42,364 nt of DNA from Paraglomus occultum (GCA_910592205.1 CAJVPJ010000124.1:1-42364), one strand, 5' to 3'. Shown: positions 23,720-36,693, counted from the stretch's first letter. A program made the numbers and translations. Notes: a model not told the origin generated them from the sequence alone.

Positions 23720-24947
23720 CGAATAGGGGAATTCGGTGCAGGACTTTGGTTTTGTTTTTTTTTTTCTAGCGCTTTATCTTAGTACAGGTGTTTTTTTTAT
23801 AGTGTGGCTCATATCTTTTCGGTATGATATGAGTTGCATCTACTATTTAAGAATTACTTCGTAAATATATACATATTCTTTTTCTCGCCTTATGGCTTAC
23901 GACATTAATCCCTCCTCCATATAAGTAAGATATTCACCACTGAAAAAGTGATGCTTTTTTTTCGCCAACGTTGTAAATATTCATATTTAACATTTTATTT
24001 TACATTTTTACAAGCAATATCGAAACATTGAGAGAAAAACAGAGATACGAAACTCGAAAATCGAATATCGAATTTCGAGAGAAATAAAATAAGAGCGTTT
24101 TTATTTGTTCTGAGAGAAATGAAATTATGTTGTATGAGTGATATTTGGTTATTCATTTTTGATTAAAATTTTTTCTAATCGCAAGTTTTGCAGACATTTC
24201 GTTTGTTCTTTCTTCTTGCAACAATATGTGATTGGAATGCTATTGACAAAGAGTGGGGGGGGGAGGTTTCCCACGTACACCAACACATGCGTAGTCAAAC
24301 CTTTAAAGAAATTCGTTATTATTACATTCATTTTGACTAACGCAGCCCAAATGTCTTTACATTAACGGTGTTCAAAATAAAGCTGCAATTTTGCAAGACA
24401 ACGAATGGTTTGAATTAGCTGACTATTGAGCAACCATATTAATCGACTATTACGTTTTTTGTTTGGTTACAACTAACTGCATTTGATGCAATCTCCTTGT
24501 TCAAACAGGTTTATACTGACAAACGACTTTTCCCCCTCATTTTTCCATGTCCTCTGCCCCGAATATATGCAGTACGTTCACTGTCTCTCTCTCTTTTCCC
24601 CCCCTGAATCTGAGAAGCACGTTCGGAGACGCCTTTGTTCACCAATAATATTGGGTGCTCGATGAATTCATCTATTAATATTAAATTCGTAATATTCACA
24701 CGATAAACCCATCACTGTGGTATGATCAATAAAAAGAAATAAACAATAGACTAGCCCCAGTCATTTACAATGCGTACTACGACGTGTGATATCATTTCGT
24801 GTATGGCTTTTCAGCTTTATTATGAATTTGGATAAAAGATCTCCGGTGATATTTTGAATGTGATATCCTAGTGTGGGGAATGTCATGTGAGAGATTGGTT
24901 AAGTGGTGGAGGCAAAGAAGATAATCGTGCAGATTTCACACACTGAT

Positions 24948-25001
24948 CCTTTTTATCCCCTTTTTCCCTTTTCCCTTTTTCCCTTTCATCTTTCCCTTTC
25001 C
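24948..25001. repeat. TTTTTCCC tandem pyrimidine repeat
   Basis: Imperfect repetition of CCCTTTTT/CCCTTTC units on the plus strand. Non-coding. Confidence 0.85.
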
Positions 25002-25686
25002 AACTCTTTTTAGAGATGCGAAAAGAATGCAAGATATTAAATTTTACCCCTCCGGGATTATAGTTTTATCACAACCGTTCAAACATGATTCGGGGAATCG
25101 TCGATTGTCTATGATTTGCACGATTGTTATTACTAGTAAGACAAACATGTATTAGCCGAGCTACTATAAAACAAACAAACAAACGTTTGCAAACTCAGAA
25201 ATCGTTTGCCTGTTAATGATTTCTTGGCATCGACCAATTATTTAATTGTACCAGCACTCCACCCTCTTTTTTGATAAGTGTCAACTTGCGATGTACATGT
25301 AAAATTACCGCGTTACAATTCATAAAACCCATAAAAACTTTATTTGTATTAAATGTGGGGAGGAGTAGCATCGCAACTCGGGTTAATGCAGGCAATTCTC
25401 TCTTTTTTTTCTTCTTGGGACAAGCTTTTGACGATTTTCATATGAAACCCCCGTGATTTACAAGTCAGGTGTGTGGGCTTGTCGTCAGGGTATGCTCATT
25501 AAAGAGTAAAGGGCTGCTAGTATTAATTCTGCGAGACCATAAGCAGTTGTACAAGTGATCATAATACATGATTATCATGGCTGCTAAACTCGTTTTCACC
25601 CTCTCATACGGAAAAGGGGGAGGAGAAGGGAGGGGGGGGAGCCAAGACAAATACTTTTTCCAATTGTCTATCTGAATATATTAATC

Positions 25687-25700
25687 TCTAAATAATAATA

Positions 25701-25737
<37 letters not shown>

Positions 25738-25740
25738 CAA
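25687..25740. repeat. AAT trinucleotide microsatellite
   Basis: About 16 AAT/ATA units with one AGT interruption, ending in AACAACAAC. Non-coding. Confidence 0.95.
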
Positions 25741-27007
25741 CTTGTGCGCCTTGTCAGTTGATTCCGAAATCGGAATGACAATAGCCGGCTCGTAAAACAG
25801 CCACACAACTTAAGGAATAAGGGAGAGAAAGGAGGAATGAACCATCTAGACCATTTTGGCTGTCACCAGAATCGTTTAAAGAATGGAGGCTATTTTTAAA
25901 ACTTGCCTATAGAACTGACATTATCGAGAGATGTATAGATAGCAATACTACATAGCCCCTGACTGAACAATAGATTTGGTGCTTTTCCCGATAGTAACAC
26001 CAACTCATATCCCTAGCGGTAAGATGGGCTGTTAATATGGTTAGACAGTTGGAATCCAAACAAATAAATAGTCATGCAATCGATTTCTTTGTTTTCAATT
26101 GATGGCGTAAACGCCTAGCTCTATTAAGAAAATACGTTGGTCATCTCCGCATTTTCCGAGAGTTGCAGTATGAGATGACTCGTTTGGTACGAATCTGGTT
26201 GGCCACAGTAAAATAAGGTATATTACTGTTAATAAAATTTATGATGTCACGAACTCCCGTTTTGTTTAGGGTGATTATCACACTATAATTAGTTTAAATG
26301 GACATCACCACCTACACATACATACATGCGCCCAACAATATTTGGCGCTATTCACTTTTGCTTTGTTATTACTTAAACAGGATAACGTGGAAATGTCTGT
26401 GTTTGCTATTTACTTTTCCTGTTTGAAGATGTTGATCATCTCGTAAATAAATTTTTAAGGTTCATTCGTTTATGTGTAATATCATTGCTCCTTGAATTAC
26501 CCTTATTTATGACTATAATATCTTAATTGATTAGTTTATTAGGAAAGAATTAAGTAGTAACTTGCATCAATAGCGATTACACTAACCCCCTCTTTTTTTG
26601 TCTAATTATATTTCATACTACAGAACCGGTGATGATTCTGGTACAATTTTTAGAAACCATAACAATCCTATATGTCACCTGTCCCTACAAGTAATCTTCA
26701 AAGAATGTAACTTGATTGATGAATTATTGGGGCTTTTAAATTGGAATATATTATGTATATGGCAGTGACTCTTTTGTGTCTCTTGTAAATCTACTCATTA
26801 TTTTTGCCAATTTATTGTTCATCCGGTAAAGTAACGCAACTTTACTCTAATAATTGACATAAACTAGTAAATTTCACACTCTTATTGGATAATTCAAGAA
26901 ATTTATTCTTGATGTATTGGTATCAATTAAAATATCATAAAGTATTGATGTAAACGGATTATTTACAGTTTTACCTTTATTGTATAATTTCCATGAGATA
27001 CCGTGTC

Positions 27008-27053
27008 TGAGTATTGAGACCCCTGTCTCAGTTCTGAACTCGGTAGTTACTGA
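27008..27053. repeat. Adjacent short hairpins (copy A of a related pair)
   Basis: TGAGAC-CCCT-GTCTCA forms a 6-bp stem with a 4-base loop. It is followed at once by TTCTGAACT-CGGT-AGTTACTGAG, an imperfect second stem. The same GAGAC/GTCTC and TTCTGAACT motifs, in the same order, form the hairpin pair at 32206-32261. Function unknown; possibly remnants of one repeat family. Confidence 0.55.
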
Positions 27054-28455
27054 GGCACAACATGCGTAGATAAAAAATGTAGTCAATACTTGCAGCTTGA
27101 TGTAGAACAATTTTCCGATGCAAAAACGTACTAGCCTTTATTAGTTAATCCTTGAAAGAATTAAAATCACGCTTGTGTCAATTACATAAAAACTATTAAA
27201 ATTAATGCTCTAAAGTTAGTATTTTGTTTTCATTAGGTAAGGAAAGACGCTCCCGCTAGGACTGCAAATAGAATTTTTTGTTCCACAACAGAGTCGCTGC
27301 AGAATGAAAAAAGTTTTTATTAATGAACCTTGCGTACGTAAATGAGACAATGAAAACTCTGTTAAATATTGGAATACATTAGGACCAATAAAGTCAATCT
27401 ACAGATGCAAAGCAGTTCAAACAGAAGAAGGTGCGTGTTTGATAGTATAAATAAAATGTTCACAGCAAAAACGTTTATAATAAAAAGTCTTTGTCAAAGA
27501 TTAAATGCAATTTTATTAATACTTTATATAATATTAATTCATGGTGAAATGCATCAATGAAATTATCGAATTGCCGATAAAGCCACATTTAATTATTATA
27601 TCGAAAACTTTATTACTACTTGACAAAGAACTCATACGTATTGCATCCCTTAAACACAATTTATTTTGCTCGAAGTGCCTAATGCGTGTTAGGCTATGAC
27701 CTAGTAAACAAGTCGTATATCTTGCAACGGGCTAGCGAAAGAAAGTTATTTTTTGTTTAGTAATTCGCTCCAAAAAAGCAGACGGGCTATGTGCAGAATC
27801 TTGTATACCCGCATTCTGATCAATACGAATATATCTAAACCCCTAGCAAAAAGCCATCTTTAGTATTTAATATGAAACTTTACACCTTCCAATCCTGTTT
27901 ATGAGACGCCGGCCTACTTCAATGAAAGTCAACTTTCGTCCACTTTTTTAGTTAGCTGCATTTTTATGTGTAGTCACGTGATAATAATTACACATGATAA
28001 ATTAATAATGTAACAATTAACCGTTTGACAAAACTATCCTAGTGTTTTCTTAGTTCTGCATGACGTTACCGCAAATATTGGGAAATTTTATCACAAATAG
28101 ACATAATGTAATATGTTAGAAACAAGCGCGCATTACATAATCACAATACGACTTTACTAAAGAAAAGCCTTATCGTCATTGTTTATCATGTCCATAGAAC
28201 TTAAAGCAACCACGGACATTTCTAAGTAATGTGCGGGCAAGGTACCTATGATGGGGCACCCTAAATTAGGACACTTTCGTTGTATTTCAATGTTGTGAAA
28301 TTGTGATGAACTGTTGTAACACGATAATCATATTAAGGGGCATCCTTTCGATCAATATGTTGAATACATGAAACTCTTTTTTTCTTTTTCACATTAAGAA
28401 GACTTTTTTTCTCCTCTTACATTAGCAAGCAAGATAATTTGTAGTCTTGTGATAT

Positions 28456-28812
28456 TCAACATTTGACAATTGTTTGCAAAAATAATTCACACGACCAAGC
28501 GGAAGGATAATATTTAGAAATCTGTTTCCTTTTTGATATGTACTTGTCAAAACCATAGCCTTCTTTCAACTCTTGGCGCAACCAAAACATTCTGCCAACG
28601 CACAAATGACTGGTCTCTGCTTTTGTTTTGACTTCCAATTGATAGTTTGTCCGATGGTAGCGCAACTTGTCGGGCATGATTCCAACAGCTAGCCTATCAG
28701 AGATTCCTTCCCGGAAATTAAAACCAAAAGGCGTCTGATTATGATTATAAATTGACAGATTTTCGGTACTTTGACCGTGTTGGTAAGTATGTGTTTCCTT
28801 CCATTTTCTCAT
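28456..28812 (-). CDS. Hypothetical protein, 118 aa, unrecognised
   Basis: A minus-strand ORF from ATG 28812 to TGA 28456. It has balanced amino-acid composition (5 Cys, 3 Trp, spread charges), and its GC is higher than the flanks, unlike the low-complexity ORFs nearby. It contains GFNFREGISDRLAVGIMPDK, HLCVGRMFWLR and YYPSAWSCELF. No signal peptide, membrane segment or domain that I recognise. An AG acceptor upstream (ACAG at about 28819-28822) with the frame open across it means it could instead be a terminal exon. It may be a real lineage-specific gene, a fragment of one, or chance; the composition slightly favours a real or recently lost gene. Confidence 0.35.
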   Translation of the reverse strand: MRKWKETHTYQHGQSTENLSIYNHNQTPFGFNFREGISDRLAVGIMPDKLRYHRTNYQLEVKTKAETSHLCVGRMFWLRQELKEGYGFDKYISKRKQISKYYPSAWSCELFLQTIVKC

Positions 28813-31800
28813 TACCGTCTGTTCAGCTTTTCACAACTTACCTGTTCAACTTTCCTCTTGAACGTTAACAATTTAACAGTCGATTAATTTCTACTTTAAA
28901 TTCTAGGTGTGTTCTGAAACTAAAACTCACCCCTTCCATACTATTGCTTTTTTTTTGTTGGGTTATCAAGGTTTGTACTTCTTCTTTTTCATTCTTCTAT
29001 TACTATGTGCAGTACGACATTATAATTGTCTCCCGAGATCGATAGGTTGCGATTAGCATTTGGCGATTAACTATCTTATCTTTCTCTTTGGCATCAATGA
29101 AATAGAATTTGGTAATTGTTTATCAGTCGACTCTCTTTTTTTCTCTTCTTCCAACATTTAATTAGAATATAAATTTGGCGGACAAGAAGAGATTTGTATA
29201 TAAATCTATCAAAAGCGTATATATTCGGTGCTATTACGATTAGTAATTCATGTCGGTTTATCATTTTACCCTTAAACTTAAATTACTTGACAGAGTAATA
29301 CAATATCTTACGCAACAGAAGATATTCACTATTAAATATATTTGCCACACATTTTGCAATAATAAGATCAATTTTGAAGTCTAGATGTTATGCATTTGTA
29401 CTTGTGGTTTATTGGCTATCAGACTACATGCGCGGCATCTCCGACTCGGCGCGCAAAGGTGTGGTGACATACAAGTATAGATGTGGTCCAAGAGATAAAT
29501 CGAGTACACACAAAAGAATAGTTAATGTGACAACTGCACTATCACAAAAAAGTGTTATTAAGACCCTGTGAAAAAATTGCCAAAACTTTAAAGTTTGCTT
29601 TAAAGAAAGAAAAATCTAGATTCCAAGGCAACTTAATTAAGGGCTTATATGAATGGCCAGGTCAAAAATTGAATTTATGCCGCATTTCCGATATTATGAC
29701 TCAAGTTAATTAAGTGCAAAAGCAATGCAAATCAAATCTTGGCAATGACTACTAAGGGCCTTGAAATAAATAAACATTTATTAGGTAAACTAAAATTCCG
29801 CCTAATTTTAAGTTAATTCTTTTGTTCAAATACGTATAACAGATGCGGGCGAACCAGACGAAAGATTTCCAAATTAATTATAGTCTTATATTCGGCAAGC
29901 GTTTTATCAATACACATGTGATATTAAGGTAAAAGCTTGCTTTAATATTAAGCGCAGCGCATAATAATATAAACACAACAGTGACATTATCAAATAATCA
30001 CCTTCCCTTCGGGACAGAAACTCGAGGTATATGACGCCTTGCAGGAAGGAACCCCCCCCCCCAACTTGTAAATTACAATAACAACTTTTTGATCAAATCA
30101 TCAAGTTTTCTCATGGTCATTGGATCCAGAACAGACGTTTCGGGAGAGCACAGTCGATAGTCGCACATTAATAGTAATTAATAACAAATTGATAACGGGA
30201 AGACTATTAATAGTCTCAATGGACAGTGTCTTATCAGCTTATCAATCCCAAACCATACATACCTAAGACGTCAGTTTGGGACGGTATCCAGATATGGGGT
30301 TCAGAATAAATAAACTCTTTACCAGCAAATTAACAGGGAGATATGTTAATGATAATAAAGGGGTATGCGTATTGTGGGGTGTGTGTAGCAATATAATACC
30401 ACCGTTTGACGACATATCACCCGAATGTTGAGAATCTGTAAAGGCTTGGCTTTGTGTGTTCGGTTTAATCATTGACATATATATATCACACACTCTTTCC
30501 ATATCGAGTCATTTACGCCATTGTTCTTGCCTTGTCCTGCATGCCAAACAATATCGCAATGTCGACAATTATGTCGATGCGTATTGGTGAAATGTGGCGA
30601 TATTGACTAGGGGCAGTGAGTGAAACCACGCAATCCCCATTTTTGTTAAAAAAAACAATTTACAATATTCTTTGTTACGAAACAAGTAGGTGGGCGGGTC
30701 AGCTGTATGTGTAGAGCTGCAAACAAGCGCATAGTTCATACAGCAGACCGAGATTGTTTGCATATTAAGGATGGCTGTGTGCTGAAATAAACAGGGTTCA
30801 AACATGGAATGAGTCATGGGAATTTATTGTTTACCCAAGTATGAAAGCATTGTGCAAGGTTCTTTTTTGTTGATTACGTAAGTTGCTTTTTTTTAAACAT
30901 CGCCTCATACAAAATTTACCTTATTATGGTTACGCATTACTTATATAGTTAAAAGATGAGCAACAAAACGTCATTAGTGATTATATAATTGTGACTTATA
31001 AAACAAGGTACAATACTTGCACCATAGCTTATTCGGACTCTCTCGGTGATGTTTTTGTTTATACAAACGCAGAAGGGATATGCGCCTTATGTCGGCGGGC
31101 GTGCAAGTTTAAGGAATCATCCATTGAGAGGCATATCAAACAAATAATTAATGGAAAGAAGGAGAGAGAAGGAAACGATTACGGCGCATACAAGTCAAAT
31201 GTGGTCTGTAGCTGACGATCAGTCATGGACAGCATTGTGTTTGGATCATTTAAGAATCGCAAGCTATTGATTTTTAATTACGTCATTGTATAAACAGCGG
31301 CCCACCGGACTGACTCGGGATAACGCCAAGGTTTCATAAGCCCGTACGTGCATAAATCTCTTGTTCTCATATTCCCAAAATGGAGCGATCATAGAGTGTA
31401 TAAAGTTTTGGGGTGATTCATCATCGGAACTTTCTATTGTAATTGGGCAGGGTTACCCCAAAATTTTTTTGGTTGCATAACAAACCCTGTCTACCTGGTG
31501 ACAGTCACCAATAATCAACTCGGCATCCCATGCAGCACTAGAATTTATCGCAAACAGAATTTTAAATAAAATACATACGCACCACGTACGAGTGATGCAA
31601 TTTTATGTTATGGTTTTTAATAGGTTTTTAATTAATTCGATCCCATCGTTTATTCTTCTTTGTCTTGTTAATATCATGCTTAAATTTTGATAAAAGCAAA
31701 ATTATTCGTTTTGCCAATCCAAGATCAACACTTACATTATCCAGAAAACGCCATTTTGTTTACTTGATAAGACTCGCTGTTTGTATTAAAAGCAGCTTTA

Positions 31801-34800
31801 ACAAGAGTGACTATATCTTACCACGCAACATCTAACCGTTTTAAACATTCCCATTCTCATAGCAAGCATCAAGATTATATTGTGCGTTGACACGTCCTAC
31901 GTGTTGTTTAGCCTTATCCTTATGGTTTTGAAACGTGCTGTAATATTTGTTCCAATTTTTACGTAAATTGGTAAAAATAATAAAGTTTATGCACTAAATA
32001 TGCTGGTATTTAATATAAAAAGTTTAATGTATATGTTGTGGCCAGAATAAAACGCATAATTTATATAATTATATAAACTGTTTGTTCAATAACTAAAACT
32101 ACAACTTATAGCATGTTATGTAGAATGTTAAAATTTGTTATTTAAAATTATATTTTGTAATGTAGTTTTAAAATTATAGTGTTAGTGTTGTACCTTAGTT
32201 GGGACTGTCTCAATCTGGACTGAGACAATTGAATTCTGAACTAAGTGACTAGTTCAGAATTAAACAAGTGCCAAAACTCTACCATAATATTATATAGAGA
32301 TTGTAGTATTGCAATAAAATTTAAGTTGCCAAGTAAACCCAAAAATTAAAAGTCAGCTGATTAATATTAAAAGGCTAAAGAGACACACAACTGCCCCAAG
32401 ACATTAAAAAATTGTAACATACTACATTGTCATAATTTGTCTTAGCCGGATGTGGTTTTATAAAGTTTGCATAACAAATACATAACTATAATGTTAAATT
32501 AAATTTGTTGTATTTGTCAAAAACATTACTAGTGAGAATGTTTTAAACAAGACTATTAATGAGGTATTTTGCACAATTAATTGACACTAGAAAAGGTTAC
32601 AATTTAATAATTTGAACATTTCTTTTTCTTTGATACTTAATGGTTTTGTTATTTTAAATCAATGACATTTTATAATATATACAGTACAACAAACTAACGT
32701 TATAAAATTATTATTCATTAAATAGTTAGCTATAACACCATGCTTATTTCTAACTTTTTTATTGTACTCAATTTTAATAAAATTTGTAATATCACAATTG
32801 CTTTACGTCTATTTTTTCTATAAAAAGGTGCCTTGCTAGAAAGCTATTTTTGTTATTTACATTTACCGTTTGTGCTGTATTGGCCAGATTATACAAATTA
32901 TTGGTCGTATTATGGTTTTAATACCAAATAGTTGATAGTATCAAACTGCTAGCCTTTGATAGTGCACATTCTAAAAATAATAAATTAACGATAAAAACCA
33001 TAAAATTATACCAAAACAAATCAGACTTTAACTCTTTAATAGTGCTTTTGGAGCCAACTGTTAATAAATTTATAAAGTACACCAATTTCTGTCTTAAGGT
33101 TTATTACAGTACACACACAAACTTATATATACAATTATATAACTGTGGCAGAGCTGTTAAAAGCAATATCAGTATTTGTCACAATATTGAATAGTACAGT
33201 AATTAATATTCTTGTAAATTTAAGACTATATGTGTCACGCCTTGTCTCGTACTCTTGATAAAAGTTATCACAATCAACGATTGTAATCGTTTTAGCAAAA
33301 ATTTATTTCGAATACAATTACGCCTATTATATTATTATTTAATTGTTTTTTATTCTAATAATAATCTCTCCTGAGTCGTAGTTAAAAATAGGTTTCTTAT
33401 TATTAAATGAAAAGGGTTAGTATAACTCTGATAAATGCTATGTAATGAGGTTTTAACGCAACTTTACTTGGCATTTTTATCTTATTGTTTGCTTACAACA
33501 AGACCAACAAAGGAAACAGGTACTTTGTCTCTGCTTCTAAAATTTAGATCAGAGCGCCAAGATTTACACCTCTCAAGTTGAAAATCAGAAAACTGACCGA
33601 TCGGTTGCTGATAGCAGTTATTTCTCTTATAAACAGGATTATAATTCAAGTCTGCTGACAATGTGATGGTTTATGGCTGTCATAAATTGCCTGTCAATCA
33701 AACAATAAATAATAATTAAAAATTTTTTTCATGCAAGATTTTAACTCATTATCAGTATGCAGTTTTCGAATCCGATTCTAGTTTTTGAAGACTAAGAGCT
33801 GGTATTTTAAATCAAAGTTTTGGTTTCCAAATACGATGCAACATTCGCTAATTATCATTGTATTTCATGTTAGAGCCACAGATGCCGTCACGCTTACTGT
33901 CGTCTATGCGTGTACGTTTAGTTATAACGCATTTGTACTAGACTTTTACATTTGCCAAGGACAGTCGCCGGTTTTAATAATAACAATGTCAGCAAATTTC
34001 TTTTATTGTACGACAATTTTATCCAACTATAATAATAACGTTTGTAAGGCTCGAATTGGATTGCTGTCTACAGAGAGACGATGAAAAAAATGATACGTGC
34101 AGGTAAATTTTAATAGCTTTTTGCTAAAATACCACGCGCATCTGAATAGTGCGAATACAAATTTCAAACTGCAAGACAAAATGTTGGCAGCCTAAAAAAT
34201 ATCTTTCGTAACTCGACTTGTTTAGACAATAATTTTGATTTACATTGTTTAAATATCGTAGAATTAATCTGTGTTTGACATTAGATCTTACAAAAGCGAG
34301 AATATCCTTATCAATAAGAGAGCTAGCTTGTGTAGATCGATTCATCTTGCAAAGGAGGGAAGGCTTATTTCTTTCAATATTTGATGTTCATCTTCTCTTC
34401 TTGTTTTAGTCAATTTTGCTTTATCTATCTTATATCTTCGGCCTCTTCTCTAATCTTCAGGATCTTCTGACTATCATTACGTTGTGTATTATTATGTAAT
34501 ACTGATCAGTGACATCCACGTGTCCGATTGGAGATGTCAAATAATGTAACTCCAGTCAAGTGCTTGCATGTTAATGGTACAATTTATGACATTGCAGCAC
34601 ACTAATATACATGCATTGGCAATTGATCTCTGTGTAGGTAACGACCAAATTGTCTAATGCGTTTAATTTACACAATTTGAATGTGATGGGTACTATTTCT
34701 ATGTAAGAAACATAGATGGAAATGATAGTCGTATGGAGTGCATGTAATGATCTCGTCAATCTTTGTCACATTCTAATCATCGGTATGATTTCCTAATACG

Positions 34801-35418
34801 TTGATGTGTCAACGGACCTTATTATCAATGTACTCAGTTTCTTTTTCTGTTTATATCCTTCCGAAGTAGCCATCGAGACCCATCGTTCGTTTTCATGCGA
34901 CAGATGGTTGGTTATGAGTATGTGGTTAATTTGGACGAATTAAATGACTAATTGATCCGCTTTGCCAATCTAATTCTCTCAAGCTTATGTGTTATACAGT
35001 ACACGGCCTACCCCGAATGTACAATCATGCGCCTGTCGATATCAACAATTGTTTCTTTCATGTCGCCATGTTCAAATATATGCGATGCAACTAATAAACA
35101 ATACCGTATGTATATAACATACTTTTTCTCCTGCATTTGATGGGGGGGGGGCTCACCCATCTTGCACATAGTATCACATAATACGCTGAACGACACACAA
35201 GGCATCCACCAAGCAAAAAGCATTCCAATTAAGCTTAACAAATCACAAACAATTCAATTTTTGAATGTTCAAGTACTGCATCTAAATATATAAATAAGGT
35301 TATCAAGGGATCATACAAACTACATAACATTTTATTCGTTCACTATATATGGTCTTCATACTGTCCTGTCTTGGGCTTTGATTCCCCTTCCCCCAAGCTG
35401 CAGCCTTCGTCCATGATA
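28813..35418. other. Long AT-rich gene-poor region
   Basis: About 6.6 kb with no convincing gene. A plus ORF at 30991-31215 (non-ATG start) ends in a Cys/His-containing segment (GICALCRRACKFKESSIERH) that resembles half a zinc finger but lacks a second metal-binding pair, so it is not called. An 11-base C run lies at 30052-30062. From about 31.9 to 33.4 kb AT content rises further, with several inverted repeats (see 32206-32261), suggesting an old decayed element. A 10-base G run is at about 35142-35151. No tRNA is seen. Confidence 0.5.
32206..32261. repeat. Two adjacent perfect hairpins (copy B of a related pair)
   Basis: TGTCTCA (32206-32212) pairs with TGAGACA (32221-32227). AATTCTGAACTA (32232-32243) pairs perfectly with TAGTTCAGAATT (32250-32261) over a 6-base loop. 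A 12-bp perfect stem beside a 7-bp stem is unlikely by chance. Shares motifs and order with 27008-27053. Confidence 0.7.
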
Positions 35419-35784
35419 TCATGATTTCATCTGTAGGCGTTGCACAGCACAGCAAATGTTACACACCATCACCAGAAACAATGCGATACAAACAAAGAAG
35501 TACAGTTTCCTACGCACCAATCTATTTGCGTCACTTAACATATACACAATGTGACAGCTCGAGGCAAACCTAAAATTACAGGGGTCAAAACCAAAAGCAC
35601 ATTTGATTATATCACCATCACCAAGCATATAGGGTGCGGCGTATTGAGGTGTGTGTGTGTGCGTTTAGAAAAAATTTTTTCTTCACCTTTGAAAAAACTT
35701 GCATGATACACCACAGCCAGCATCATGCATAGTAGTGTATACGCCCCAAATAAACCAACATTGTCCAATCATGCAAAATATCAT
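35419..35784 (-). CDS. Putative small membrane protein, two exons
   Basis: Minus strand, exon 1 35784-35687 and exon 2 35569-35419, joined by a 117-bp GT-AG intron (donor AAG|GTGAAG, acceptor TTTTAG); 82 aa. The first exon encodes MIFCMIGQCWFIWGVYTTM followed by DAGCGVSCKFFQ. The second gives SSCHIVYMLSDANRLVRRK and a strong hydrophobic helix, LYFFVCIALFLVMVCNICC, ending QRLQMKS. Two or three membrane segments and nine Cys are visible. TATAAAAAA lies about 30 bases upstream of the ATG. I do not recognise the family; it may be the C-terminal half of a tetraspan-like protein. It is head-to-head with the YjbQ gene, 120 bp apart. The model rests on the clean splice join, in-frame hydrophobic pattern and promoter, not on homology. 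Confidence 0.4.
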
Positions 35785-35827
35785 AAACCGGTGAATTTTT
35801 ACGACTTTTTTATACGTCTATTGATTA

Positions 35828-35835
35828 TGACGTCA
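35828..35835. promoter_or_regulatory. CRE palindrome in the shared promoter of the divergent gene pair
   Basis: TGACGTCA, the full palindromic site of CREB/ATF bZIP factors, lies in the 120-bp gap between the two divergent start codons (35784 minus, 35905 plus). Position suggests it could drive both genes; no further evidence. Confidence 0.4.
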
Positions 35836-35904
35836 TGACAGTCTTATCCGGCAGGCAAAGAAGAGATAGTAATAGTATCATCTCCTCGCTCGCATATTCC
35901 CAAC

Positions 35905-36693
35905 ATGTCGTGGTTTCAGAAGACAATAACTCTGCCATCAAAGCGTCGAGGGTGTCATCTGATAACCCATGAAATAGAGAGACAAATACCTGAGCTGAGG
36001 GAATACAAAATTGGCATGGCCAACGTTTTCTGTATGTACAATGAAGAGATACATTCACCAGTCGCTCAGTTTATGCATGCATTCTGACCTGCTCTTTAGT
36101 AAAACACACCTCTGCATCTCTCTGTTTGAACGAAAATGCGGATCCGGATGTACGTGTTGATATGGAAATGGGTCTGAATAACATTGTACCCGAAACGCTT
36201 CCCTACGTACATGACGCGGAAGGATCTGATGATATGGTAAGACGGGTAAAATGATGGTATTTGCAGGCTGTGATGGCGCGAAATTCATAAAAAATTAAAG
36301 AGGGAAAATGATAATTTAATGATATAGTGCATCTGTCGGCACTTTACTCGCATTGACATTATTCATTTTACAAACCCCTGTTCCTTGATTTTCGCATTTT
36401 TGATTAGACGTTACCAACTCAATTATTCATTTACTCTTTATTTTACGACTCATAGCCTGCGCATCTCAAATGTGCCATAATCGGAACATCGCTCAATATT
36501 CCAGTTACATCCGGCAGACTCAATTTGGGTACATGGCAGGGGTAAGCGTACGATTGTAGTCTGGAAATTGTATGACATTCACAAACCTCACGATGTTTAA
36601 TGCTCGTCGTTATTTAGAATATACCTGTGTGAACACAGAAATCACGCATCAGCAAGAACTGTCGTTGTTACTATCCAAGGTCAAAAAAAGTAG
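35905..36693 (+). CDS. YjbQ/UPF0047 family protein
   Basis: A small conserved protein. Bacterial YjbQ has been reported to have a weak thiamine-phosphate-synthase side activity, and the fungal role is undefined. Four exons, 35905-36031, 36100-36236, 36456-36541 and 36618-36693 (141 aa; join phases 1, 0 and 2, all GT-AG). The family signature is complete: WFQKTITLPSKRRGCHLIT, EIERQIPELREYKIG, HTSASLCLNENADPDVR (His45 and the Asn/Asp cluster), VDMEMGLNNIVPE, DDMPAHLKCAIIGTSL, IPVTSGRLNLGTWQGIYLCEHR and RTVVVTIQG. Length matches the family (about 130-145 aa). No targeting signal, so probably cytosolic. The single-ORF view breaks after VF because the donor is TTCT|GTATGT; splicing restores FLKHTSASL. 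Appears intact. Confidence 0.94.

Larger units (their letters stand above)
23720..28455. other. Gene-poor region downstream of the forkhead gene
   Basis: No exon chain or RNA gene supported. Features seen are a TTTTTCCC-type tandem tract (24948-25001), an AAT microsatellite (about 25690-25740), an A/T-rich 3' flank after the forkhead stop with GAAATATCGAA-like inverted motifs near 24050-24080, and a hairpin pair at about 27008-27053. Confidence 0.5.

Noticed and set aside
33765-33785. TTCGAATCC T-loop-like sequence suggesting a tRNA
   Set aside because: The flanking bases do not form the T-arm stem, and no acceptor, D or anticodon arms are found at the right distances.
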